From the NCBI GenBank assembly GCA_029245245.1, contig JAQWPT010000001.1, positions 1-64,000 on the forward strand: DNA of 64,000 bases, given 5' to 3'. Origin of the DNA: Phycisphaerales bacterium. GTDB taxonomy: Bacteria > Planctomycetota > Phycisphaerae > Phycisphaerales > SM1A02. A model generated the notes under the pieces. It had not been told where the DNA came from. It ran no database searches and saw nothing but the letters and a program-made list of their open reading frames with translations. Below are positions 26,555 through 35,275 of this stretch, piece by piece (the first letter of the stretch is position 1; every line of letters starts with the position of its first letter). A program made the position numbers and the translations under genes.

Positions 26555-28719
26555 CCTCTGCCATCGCCATCCGGATTGTCGAGATGCTGCCGGCCGTGCC
26601 GGCGGTTCCCATGGCTGATGTCGTCGAGGCCACCAGCCACTGGTGGGCAGGCTTCATCCTCTGGTGCCCGCTGATCTCGCTGGCACTCTGCGGTCTCTGC
26701 GCAGCATTCCGAGTGAAGTCGAAACTGCCGGCGTGGATCACGGTCCTGTCCCTGGCCTGCTCCTTCGTCCTGACCATCATTCTCGGCAACCTCGAGGACG
26801 TGCCGGAACGCATCCAGCTCTTCGAGTGGATCTCCGTGGACTGGGTAGGCGGATCGTTCGTCGCCAATTTCGCGCTCTACATCGACTCACTGACCATCCT
26901 CTGGATGAGTTTTGTCACTGGCCTGGGCACCCTGATTGCGCTCTACGCAAGCGAGTACATGGAAACGGATGTCGGCAAGGGCTACGCTCGCTTCTTCTCC
27001 GGAGTGAGCGCCTTCCTCTTCGCCATGGGTTGCCTGGTGATGGGCGACAACCTGTTGATGCTCTATCTGGGCTGGGAAGGCGTGGGCTTCGCCTCGTACT
27101 GGCTCATCGGTTACTACTACCGACGGCCCGCTGCGGTCGCGGCTGCGAAGAAGGCCTTCATCGTCAATCGCATCGGCGACCTGGGCCTGGCCCTGGCGAT
27201 CTACCTGATCTGGTCGACCTTCGGGACCGTCCAGTACAACGAGTTGATCACTCACCTCGATGCAGGCACCTTCGCCGCGTCCTATGAGCACTGGTCCGTC
27301 GAGGCCATCCCGTACCTGTTGATGCTCGCCGCATTCGGCAAGTCTGCGCAGTTGCCGCTCTATGTCTGGTTGCCGGATGCGATGGAAGGGCCGACTCCGG
27401 TCTCCGCCCTGATCCACGCCGCCACCATGGTGACTGCGGGTATCTACCTGATCGCGAGGATGTACCCCTTCTTCCTGCTGGAGCCCACCTCGCTGCACGT
27501 GGTGGCCTGGGTCGGAGGGCTGACCGCGCTGCTGGCCGCCACCATCGGCATGGCGCAGTACGACATCAAGCGCATCTTCGCGTATTCAACGGTCTCGCAG
27601 TTGGGGTACATGTTCCTCGGACTGGGAGTCCTCACCACCTACGGCGCGTCCTACCACGTCTTCACCCACGCCTTCTTCAAGGCGGTCCTCTTCCTGGCTG
27701 CGGGAGCGGTCATGCATGGGTTCGCCGGTCAGCTTGATCTTCGAAAGCTGTCGGGGCTGCGGCGAATGAAAGGGTGGCGCATCGTCGCCTGGACGATGTT
27801 CATCGGATGCGTCTGCCTGGCTGGTTTTCCATTCACTTCCGGCTACTTCAGCAAGGATGCCATCCTTGCCGAGGCCTTCGTGACGCAGGGGCCGGGCTTC
27901 GAGGCCCTGGGCTGGATTGCGATCTTCACGGCGTTCCTGACCGCCTACTACACCTTCCGGGTGTGGTGCCGGGTCTGTGCCGGACCGGTTCATTTCGAAC
28001 CTGGTGACGAACTGCACGACGATGGCCACCATGACGAGGAGCACGAGTTCCATCCGCATGCCCCTCGCTTCGCGATCAACTTCGTGCTGGTTGTCATTGC
28101 CCTTGGCGCCCTGCTTGCGTCGGTTCCCTACTTCATGACCAACGAGGTCTCGGAGATCAAGGGTGGCTGGATCGCCGACATGGTCAATGATTCGACCGCT
28201 GCCGCGGGCATCCCCGGACACGAGGAGCATCCCGGGACCATCGCTCATGACGCTGGGCACGCCCACCACGGATCGATTCTCGGCATGGATCCCCATGTCG
28301 CGATGTACTGGATCTCCGGCGTGGTTGGTGGCATCGGCCTGTTCCTTGCCTTCTGGCTGCACCTCTGGCGTCGGCAGGATGCTGATCGACTCCGCTCGTG
28401 GCTGCTCGCGCGAGCCTGGATCCGCTGGCTTCCCGTGGCCATGGAGAACAAGTGGTACGTGGACGAGGTCTACCACGCCCTGGTTCGCGCTCCGTTGTGG
28501 CTGCTGGGACACATTGCCTACGGCTTCGATCGATACATCGTCGACGGCCTCCTCGTGGACGGTACGGCACGACTGCCTCGACTGATCGCTCGCTGGTTCC
28601 AGCCGCTGCAGAACGGATTGCTCCAGTCCTACGCCGTCACCATGGCCGGTGGGGCGGCTCTGATCACGCTGCTGATGGTCCTGATGATGCAGTTCTTCGA
28701 AGGGGGGTCGGTCCAATGA
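26551..28719 (+). CDS. nuoL: NADH-quinone oxidoreductase subunit L
   Basis: The product is 722 residues, an antiporter-like proton-pumping subunit with about 16 helices. Landmarks are LGWEGVGFASYWLIGYYY, AAKKAFIVNRIGDLGLALA, FGKSAQLPLYVWLPDAMEGP and the key lysine in QYDIKRIFAYSTVSQLGYM. A His/Asp/Glu-rich loop (DDGHHDEEHEFHPHAPR) occurs after helix 13, and a second (about residues 550-580) follows; loops of this kind are usual in NuoL. The C-terminal lateral helix region is present. It overlaps nuoK and nuoM by four bases each. Confidence 0.95.
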   Translation: MTSAIAIRIVEMLPAVPAVPMADVVEATSHWWAGFILWCPLISLALCGLCAAFRVKSKLPAWITVLSLACSFVLTIILGNLEDVPERIQLFEWISVDWVGGSFVANFALYIDSLTILWMSFVTGLGTLIALYASEYMETDVGKGYARFFSGVSAFLFAMGCLVMGDNLLMLYLGWEGVGFASYWLIGYYYRRPAAVAAAKKAFIVNRIGDLGLALAIYLIWSTFGTVQYNELITHLDAGTFAASYEHWSVEAIPYLLMLAAFGKSAQLPLYVWLPDAMEGPTPVSALIHAATMVTAGIYLIARMYPFFLLEPTSLHVVAWVGGLTALLAATIGMAQYDIKRIFAYSTVSQLGYMFLGLGVLTTYGASYHVFTHAFFKAVLFLAAGAVMHGFAGQLDLRKLSGLRRMKGWRIVAWTMFIGCVCLAGFPFTSGYFSKDAILAEAFVTQGPGFEALGWIAIFTAFLTAYYTFRVWCRVCAGPVHFEPGDELHDDGHHDEEHEFHPHAPRFAINFVLVVIALGALLASVPYFMTNEVSEIKGGWIADMVNDSTAAAGIPGHEEHPGTIAHDAGHAHHGSILGMDPHVAMYWISGVVGGIGLFLAFWLHLWRRQDADRLRSWLLARAWIRWLPVAMENKWYVDEVYHALVRAPLWLLGHIAYGFDRYIVDGLLVDGTARLPRLIARWFQPLQNGLLQSYAVTMAGGAALITLLMVLMMQFFEGGSVQ

Positions 28720-30305
28720 TGAGTTGGCTGCTGATCCTCCTGCCCCTTGCCGGCGTGCTGGCGATCATCGTCTCCCCGGCACGGATGGCCAAGATGCTGG
28801 CGCTGCTGACTTCACTGGTCGTCTTCGGCGTGAGCATCGCCGCGGCGGTCGGGTTTGATGGCTGGGGCAAGGGAACCTGGGGCCTGGAAGGGGCCTTCAA
28901 CTGGTTGTCCCGCTACGGCATCGAGATCCAGGTTGGAGCGGATTCGGTCTCCCTGATCCTCGTGCTGCTGACAACACTGCTGCTGCCACTGGCCGTTCTT
29001 GGTTCGTTCACCTCCGTCCGCGACCGCCTGCGAGAGTACTACGGCTGGTTGCTGGGACTCGAGGCGGCGATGATCGGCGTCTTCCTTGCCCGTGACCTCA
29101 TCTTCTTCTACGTCTGCTTCGAGTTCACCCTGGTGCCGATGTTCTTCCTCATTGCCATCTACGGCAGTACGAACCGGGCCCGGGCCAGCATGAAGTTCCT
29201 GATCTACACCTTCACCGGTTCACTGATCACCCTCGCGGCATTCCTGTGGCTGGCCTGGTCGGCATCGCAGGCCGCTGACGGGCAGTGGACCTTCTCCATC
29301 GCGGCCCTGACCCACCATGCCACCACCTCGCTGGCTGGATCCGAACAGGCCTGGCTTCTGCTGGCGCTGTTGATTGGATTCGGGGTGAAGGTGCCGATCT
29401 TCCCGGTTCATACCTGGCTTCCGTTGGCGCACACCGAGGCACCGACGGCCGGCTCCGTGATCCTTGCCGGTGTGCTGCTGAAACTTGGAACCTACGGCCT
29501 CTATCGATTCATGCTGCCCATGTGTCCAGAGGCGGTCGTAGCCTGGGCCCCGGTCATCGCGATTCTCGCGATCATCGGCATCCTCTACGCGGCCTTGATC
29601 TGCTGGGTCCAGACCGATGTGAAGAAACTGGTGGCTTACTCGTCGGTGAGCCACCTCGGGTTCTGCATCCTGGGCCTCTTCGCATTGAACCCGATGGGCC
29701 TGGAGGGCGCGATCCTCTACATGGTCAACCACGGTCTTTCCACCGGGGCGCTCTTCTTCCTGATCGGGATGATGTACGAGCGGTTCCATACCCGCGACAT
29801 GCGGGAGGTCGGTGGATTGGCCGGGCGCATGCCGGTCTGGGCCTTCTTCATGGTCTTCTTCGTGCTCGCCTCGGTGGGGCTCCCGGGACTCAATGGATTC
29901 GTCAGCGAGTTTCTCTGCCTCATCGCCACCTTCTCGGCGGGGGACATGGGCGCCTACCCCGGCGTGCTCGGGCCCTGGTACGCGGCGATCGCGGCCCTGG
30001 GCATGATCTTCGCGGCCATGTACCTGCTGATCATGGTCGGGAAGATGGTCTTCGGGCCTGAGCGACTCCCCGCGGGGTCCCATGACGACGGCACCCTGCC
30101 CAGAGACCTCGGTGCTCGCGAGATCACCGTACTCGTTCCCCTGGCCGTGCTCTGCATCGTGCTGGGCGTGCAACCCTGGCTGGTCATCGACGGAACATCC
30201 GCCGCGGTGGCCGACACGCTTGCCGTCTACCAGCCAATCTTCGAGCAGTTGACCCAGCAGACAGGTGCTTCCGTAACCAATGCACTGGTCGGAGGTACTC
30301 CATGA
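28716..30305 (+). CDS. nuoM: NADH-quinone oxidoreductase subunit M
   Basis: The product is 529 residues. The ATG at 28716 overlaps the nuoL stop; a longer frame from 28398 lies within nuoL and is rejected. The antiporter-like core is clear from FEFTLVPMFFLIAIYG, GFGVKVPIFPVHTWLPLAHT, DVKKLVAYSSVSHLGFC and NHGLSTGALFFLIGMMYER. It is the second pumping subunit of the complex I membrane arm. Confidence 0.95.
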   Translation: MMSWLLILLPLAGVLAIIVSPARMAKMLALLTSLVVFGVSIAAAVGFDGWGKGTWGLEGAFNWLSRYGIEIQVGADSVSLILVLLTTLLLPLAVLGSFTSVRDRLREYYGWLLGLEAAMIGVFLARDLIFFYVCFEFTLVPMFFLIAIYGSTNRARASMKFLIYTFTGSLITLAAFLWLAWSASQAADGQWTFSIAALTHHATTSLAGSEQAWLLLALLIGFGVKVPIFPVHTWLPLAHTEAPTAGSVILAGVLLKLGTYGLYRFMLPMCPEAVVAWAPVIAILAIIGILYAALICWVQTDVKKLVAYSSVSHLGFCILGLFALNPMGLEGAILYMVNHGLSTGALFFLIGMMYERFHTRDMREVGGLAGRMPVWAFFMVFFVLASVGLPGLNGFVSEFLCLIATFSAGDMGAYPGVLGPWYAAIAALGMIFAAMYLLIMVGKMVFGPERLPAGSHDDGTLPRDLGAREITVLVPLAVLCIVLGVQPWLVIDGTSAAVADTLAVYQPIFEQLTQQTGASVTNALVGGTP

Positions 30306-31858
30306 TCGAGAAACTCTGGTTCGTCATTCCGGAAGCCGTCCTTCTTGTCGGCGTGGTCGTCGTGGCCATTCTGGGTCTGGTGCGATCCGGGCAGATCCGC
30401 AACCGTGTTCCCTGGGTGGCGATGGCGTTTGTCATCGGTTGCGGTGTCGCCTACCCGTTCGTATTCACGGAGACCGCGGTCTCTGAATCGACATCGCTGC
30501 TGCCGGGGCTGGGCCGCCCCATGGGACTGGTCGCCTGCGTCGTCGGCGTGTGTCTCGTATTCATGACCATCGGCCGAATCGATCGCCGCTACGAGCAGGC
30601 CATTGCCGAGGGGCGAGACCGGTTTGATCCGCTGCGATCGAATCGCGGTGAGTACTACGTGTTCTTCCTGCTGTCACTGGCGGGACTGATGCTCACCTGC
30701 AGCGCCAATGACCTCATCTGGCTCTTTCTCGCCCTCGAACTGACCAGCCTTCCGACCTACGTGATGGTCGCGATGAGCCGCAGTTCACGCCGGGCCCAGG
30801 AAGCGGCCATGAAGTACTTCTTCCTTGGGGCGATGTCCGCTGCGATGTTCCTCTACGGCTTCTCACTGCTCTACGCTGCGACGGGGACGGTTGAACTCAC
30901 CGAAATGCGGGAGATCCTGACCGCCCAGGCCGCCGAGGGGGGCATCAGCATGCTCGCGGTGGTCGGCATGATGCTGGCTCTGCTCGGCATCGGCTTCAAG
31001 TTGGCGGCTGCACCCATGCATCTCTACGCGGCCGACGTCTACGAGGGTGCGGCTGTGCATGTCACGGCCGTGCTGGGGTTCATCCCCAAGGCCGCCGGTG
31101 CCGTGGCCTTCATGCTGCTGCTGTCGACGATGGGCTGGTTTGATGGTTCAACCCTGCCTCTGCCGATCCTGATCCTGTTGTGGGTCATGGCGGTGTTGAC
31201 CATGACGCTTGGAAACGTGGCCGCGCTGCTGCAACGATCCGTCAAGCGCATGCTCGCGTACTCCTCGATCTCGCACAGTGGGTATCTGCTCATCGGCATC
31301 ATCGCCGGACCGGGACTGGGCTTCAGTGCCGTGATCCTGTACCTCTTCGTCTACGGCCTCGCCAACACGGGCGCCTTCGCCGTGCTGGCATCCCTGGAAC
31401 GCGAGGGACGTGAGATCGAGTCGGTGGAGGACCTGGCCGGTCTTCGACAGAAGCACCCCGGCTCGGCCATCGCCCTGGCCATCTCCTCGGGCTCCCTGCT
31501 GGGCTTCCCGCCGCTGCTGGGATTCTGGGGCAAGTTGGCACTCTTCATCGCCGGCATCGCGTCCGGGCACATCGTGCTCGTGCTCATTGCCGGGGTCAAC
31601 AGCGCGATCAGTGCCTGGTATTACCTGCGACTGGTCGGACTGCCGCTGATGTCCGAGCCCAGTGAGCGAAGCGAGACGATCGATCGCGTTGCAGTTCCCT
31701 GGCCACGCTTTGCCGCCATCGGGATTGCCGCCGCCATGGTGGTCCTCCCGATCTTTCTGGCGGGCATTCAGGACGAAACCGATGTGCCGTTGCCGCCGGA
31801 CACGGCGGATGTGGTGGCCACGCACGAGTCCGGTGATCAGGATGCGTCCGGGCTCTGA
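30302..31858 (+). CDS. nuoN: NADH-quinone oxidoreductase subunit N
   Basis: The product is 518 residues, the third antiporter-like subunit. Landmarks are FLALELTSLPTYVMVAMSR, AAMKYFFLGAMSAAMFLYG, FKLAAAPMHLYAADVYEGA and SVKRMLAYSSISHSGYLLIG. It starts in an ATGA overlap with nuoM and ends the nuoJKLMN operon. The last 22 bases overlap the convergent hypothetical gene. Confidence 0.95.
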   Translation: MIEKLWFVIPEAVLLVGVVVVAILGLVRSGQIRNRVPWVAMAFVIGCGVAYPFVFTETAVSESTSLLPGLGRPMGLVACVVGVCLVFMTIGRIDRRYEQAIAEGRDRFDPLRSNRGEYYVFFLLSLAGLMLTCSANDLIWLFLALELTSLPTYVMVAMSRSSRRAQEAAMKYFFLGAMSAAMFLYGFSLLYAATGTVELTEMREILTAQAAEGGISMLAVVGMMLALLGIGFKLAAAPMHLYAADVYEGAAVHVTAVLGFIPKAAGAVAFMLLLSTMGWFDGSTLPLPILILLWVMAVLTMTLGNVAALLQRSVKRMLAYSSISHSGYLLIGIIAGPGLGFSAVILYLFVYGLANTGAFAVLASLEREGREIESVEDLAGLRQKHPGSAIALAISSGSLLGFPPLLGFWGKLALFIAGIASGHIVLVLIAGVNSAISAWYYLRLVGLPLMSEPSERSETIDRVAVPWPRFAAIGIAAAMVVLPIFLAGIQDETDVPLPPDTADVVATHESGDQDASGL

Positions 31859-32691
31859 GACGCCTTGCGGCGGCTGAGCATGCACTGCACGAAGGCCCCG
31901 GTGACGGCCAGGGCGACCCACGCCACGGCGGGCAGCAGGATCCAGGCCTCGATGAGGTCGTGCATGGGCGCGCCGGCCATGGAAAGCAGGCGTGAGATGC
32001 TGCCGAGTATCAGCAGTGATCCGAGCACGGCGGTCACGATCACCGCGGTGGTCCTGGGGGCGAACGTGGCGATGATCAATCCCAGGAGCATGCCGCCGAG
32101 GACGCTGCCGACGATGACCAGCTGGCGTGTCGCATCGAGTTCCTTCCATGCCCCGCGAAGGTGCTCGAGGCGGGTGGCAAGTTCCCGCCGAATCATCTCG
32201 GCCTGGCGTGCAGCAGCGGGCAGCAGTTCATGCATGTCCGTCGAGGGTGGTGCGGCCTCGTCCACGTCACCCTCGGTTGGATCGGTTGCATCGCTGCCGA
32301 TGATCAGCAGGCCGAGATCCTGCAGGGGGGCCGGAGTCGATCCCGCCTCGGGAATCGTTCCCTCCGCCACCGTCGCGGACATCGACAGCACGCTCCAGAG
32401 CGTGACGAGTGAAACCATCGAGAGGATCGCGGCCAGGAGTCCCGCCAGCAGGAGCCGGTAGATCAGGAGGCTCACGCAGGCGACCACCACCGCGAAGACC
32501 AGGAGCACGGCCCAGAGGGGAAAGGTCCCGCCGGTCTCGACCCAGGTCAGCCAGCCCATCAGGGCTCCGAGCACGAGCCCGCCAAGGGCGACGGCGGATC
32601 GGAGCACCACCACGCCCAGTCCCCACAGGACGATGCCCACCACCAGGGCGATGGTGAAACTGACAAGTTGTTCGACGAGGACGGGATCCAC
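31837..32691 (-). CDS. Hypothetical polytopic membrane protein
   Basis: The product is 284 residues from a GTG at 32691 that has a GGAG site six bases upstream; a TTG at 32703 is the alternative start. About four helices lie in residues 10-110, then a soluble stretch of about 90 residues with an acidic Pro-rich part and a helix RQAEMIRRELATRLEHLRGAW, then three more helices. I do not recognise a family. The protein shares no operon with its neighbours and ends within the nuoN tail by convergent overlap. Confidence 0.6.
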   Translation of the reverse strand: MDPVLVEQLVSFTIALVVGIVLWGLGVVVLRSAVALGGLVLGALMGWLTWVETGGTFPLWAVLLVFAVVVACVSLLIYRLLLAGLLAAILSMVSLVTLWSVLSMSATVAEGTIPEAGSTPAPLQDLGLLIIGSDATDPTEGDVDEAAPPSTDMHELLPAAARQAEMIRRELATRLEHLRGAWKELDATRQLVIVGSVLGGMLLGLIIATFAPRTTAVIVTAVLGSLLILGSISRLLSMAGAPMHDLIEAWILLPAVAWVALAVTGAFVQCMLSRRKASQSPDAS

Positions 32692-32790
32692 GAGCTGCTC
32701 CAATTCTCTTTATCGACTCGAAGCCAACCCGGGCTTGGGAACTGGTTTGCAGCCGTTGAAAGGCGAGGATCGGCATCCTGCTAGCATGCA

Positions 32791-35187
32791 ATGATGCAGA
32801 TGAAACTCCAGTACCAGTGGGTCGCCATGGCGGTCCTGTTCTTGGGAGGATCGGTCATGGCGAACGATGATGCCACCACGAAACCCACCCATACGAACCG
32901 CCTGTCCGAGGAAACCAGCCCCTACCTCCTCCAGCATGCCCACAATCCGGTCGACTGGTACCCATGGGGTGAAGAGGCCTTTGCAGCCGCCCAGGCTCAG
33001 GGCAAGCCGATTTTTCTCAGCGTGGGGTATTCCACCTGCTACTGGTGCCACGTGATGGAACGCGAGAGTTTTGAGAACGAGGCGATCGCGGAGTTGATGA
33101 ACGAGCATTTCATCTGCGTGAAGGTCGATCGCGAGGAGCGGCCCGATGTCGATGACATCTACATGGCTGCGGTTCAGGCGATGACCGGCCGTGGTGGCTG
33201 GCCCATGTCCGTGTTCCTCCTTCCCGACACGCTCGAACCCTTCTACGGGGGTACCTACTTCCCGCCGGTCGACAATCCCCAGCAGGGTCGCCCCGGCTTC
33301 CCGTCGTTGTTGACGGCGATGCACCAGTACTGGACGGAGCAGCAGCCGACTCTGCGAGAGCAGGGGGCCAAACTTGCCCAGGCGATTCGCCAGCAGATGG
33401 CCACCACGAAGGAACCGCAGGCCATCGGCCAGGAGCAGATCGATGCGGCCCTGTCCCAGATGATGGCCAACTACGACCGGACCAATGGTGGGTTCTCCAA
33501 GGGGGCTCCAAAGTTCCCGATGCCCGTGAACCTCGAGTTCCTGCAGGAAGCCGGCTGGTCATCCATGCCGGTCCGAGATGCGATGACCCATACCCTCGAT
33601 CGAATGGCCATGGGTGGCATGTACGACCAGGTTGGTGGTGGCTTCCATCGCTACAGCGTCGATGACAAGTGGCTCGTCCCGCACTTCGAGAAGATGCTTT
33701 ACGACAACGCGATGCTGGCATCGGTGTACGCCCTGGCCGCCAAGGAGACCGGCAATGGCTACTACGCAGCCATTGCCGCGGAGATCCTCGACTACGTGCT
33801 TCGGGAAATGACGACGGAGTCGGGCGCCTTCTACTCGGCCCAGGATGCAGAATCGAATGCCAAGGAGGGTGACAGTTACCTCTGGACGCCGAACCAGATC
33901 CGGACCACATTGACGGACGCCGGGCTTGAGGACGACGTCGAGTTCACCCTCGATGTCTACGGGTTGAACGATGGCACGAACTTCCGCGACCCGCACCACC
34001 CCGGTGATCCCCCGCGAAACGTACTCCGCATCGCCCAGCGTCCCAAGGAGATCGCAGCCCGGCTGGAACTGTCCGGTCGCGAGACCCATGATCGATTCAC
34101 CAGGGTCAACGAGGCCCTGCTGGCCGTACGCGATCAGCGTGACCAGCCTGGAACCGATGACAAGATCCTGTCCGGTTGGAACGGCCTGATGATCGGTGGC
34201 ATGGCCGATGGTGGTCGGCTGCTGGGGGACTCCCGGTACACGGATGCGTCCCGACGGGCCGCGGCCGAGGTGATGAGCACCATGTGGTCCAAGTCCGGAG
34301 GGCTGATGCGGACCAAGCGCGGCGGTGCGGCCCGCATTCCGGCGTTCCTCGAGGATTATGCATTCATGATCCGGGGCCTGCTGCGACTGGAAGCCGCCAC
34401 GGGTGACCCGATCTACCTCGACCAGGCCGCCCAACTGGCTGCCCAGGCCCGGGAACGGTTCTGGGATCCGGTCAATGGGGGGTGGTACGACACGCTTGAT
34501 GACCAGTCCGATCTGTTCGTTCGAGGCCGCTCCTTCTACGACGGAGCCGTTCCCAGCGCCAACGGAGTGATGATCAATGCGATGATCACCCTGCATGAGC
34601 GAACTGGTCGGGCCGAGTACCTCGATGACGCATCGAGGGCACTGGCGGTCGTCAGCCCGGACATCGTTCGGTCACCGCGAAGTGCAATCCACTCCGTTCA
34701 GGGCCTGCACCGCATGCTCCGGGACCATCCCGGGAAGCTTTCCGGCGGTGGATCGGGAGCCAGCAGCGTCAAGACGAAGAAATCCAGTTCAAAGCAGAAG
34801 GTGGCCATGGGCATCTCCAAGCGGCAGGTCCGGTTGGCACCGGGCGAATCCGAGACCGTGGTTGTCACTCTCGTGGTCGACTCCGGCTGGCACGTCAACT
34901 CGCCGGTACAGACCGATGAGTTCGTGGTCCCCCTGACCATCATGAGTCTCAGCAACGGAGTCCAGGTACAGGCGAACTACCCCCCTGGAGAGCCCTTCAC
35001 GGGTCCTGACGGGCCGGTCAACGTGTACTCCCACACGGTGGAGATCCCGCTTACGGTCACCCGGACCGGTGATCTGGGCCGCAGTGGCCAGATCTCGATC
35101 ACCTGGCAGGCCTGCAACAACCAGATCTGCCTGTCGCCAGTGACAGTCCCGCTGCCCCTGAAAGTGCTCGCGCCCAGTGGAGGCTGA
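32791..35187 (+). CDS. Exported DUF255/YyaL thioredoxin-like protein with DsbD-alpha-like C-terminal domain
   Basis: The product is 798 residues. A hydrophobic N-terminus (residues 5-24) looks like a signal peptide. Residues 35-190 match DUF255, with [19 protein letters not shown], the thioredoxin-type pair CYWC (Cys83, Cys86) and [14 protein letters not shown]. Residues about 200-640 form the alpha/alpha toroid typical of YyaL/SPATA20 proteins, with [20 protein letters not shown]. The last 130 residues, after a Ser/Lys linker, resemble the DsbD N-terminal domain ([24 protein letters not shown]) with Cys775 and Cys780. YyaL-like proteins usually lack both a signal peptide and this domain. The physiological reaction is unknown; the two cysteine pairs suggest thiol exchange in the periplasm. 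Confidence 0.8.
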   Translation: MMQMKLQYQWVAMAVLFLGGSVMANDDATTKPTHTNRLSEETSPYLLQHAHNPVDWYPWGEEAFAAAQAQGKPIFLSVGYSTCYWCHVMERESFENEAIAELMNEHFICVKVDREERPDVDDIYMAAVQAMTGRGGWPMSVFLLPDTLEPFYGGTYFPPVDNPQQGRPGFPSLLTAMHQYWTEQQPTLREQGAKLAQAIRQQMATTKEPQAIGQEQIDAALSQMMANYDRTNGGFSKGAPKFPMPVNLEFLQEAGWSSMPVRDAMTHTLDRMAMGGMYDQVGGGFHRYSVDDKWLVPHFEKMLYDNAMLASVYALAAKETGNGYYAAIAAEILDYVLREMTTESGAFYSAQDAESNAKEGDSYLWTPNQIRTTLTDAGLEDDVEFTLDVYGLNDGTNFRDPHHPGDPPRNVLRIAQRPKEIAARLELSGRETHDRFTRVNEALLAVRDQRDQPGTDDKILSGWNGLMIGGMADGGRLLGDSRYTDASRRAAAEVMSTMWSKSGGLMRTKRGGAARIPAFLEDYAFMIRGLLRLEAATGDPIYLDQAAQLAAQARERFWDPVNGGWYDTLDDQSDLFVRGRSFYDGAVPSANGVMINAMITLHERTGRAEYLDDASRALAVVSPDIVRSPRSAIHSVQGLHRMLRDHPGKLSGGGSGASSVKTKKSSSKQKVAMGISKRQVRLAPGESETVVVTLVVDSGWHVNSPVQTDEFVVPLTIMSLSNGVQVQANYPPGEPFTGPDGPVNVYSHTVEIPLTVTRTGDLGRSGQISITWQACNNQICLSPVTVPLPLKVLAPSGG

Positions 35188-35199
35188 TCTGGGCTCCGG

Positions 35200-35227
35200 T
35201 TGACAGGCTGCATTCAGCCACCACAAT
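35200..35227 (+). promoter_or_regulatory. Candidate promoter of the POT transporter
   Basis: A perfect TTGACA at 35200-35205 is followed after 16 bases by CACAAT at 35222-35227, four of six matches. It lies about 50 bases before the start of the POT gene and 12 bases after the DUF255 stop. Confidence 0.45.
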
Positions 35228-35275
35228 CGGGCCTTCCGAGCTGACCCAGAAACCCGCATGGTCCAGGAGACCACC

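Noticed and set aside
28020-28100. His-rich loop in NuoL as a new metal site
   Set aside because: His-rich loops at this position are common in NuoL, so this is ordinary for the family.
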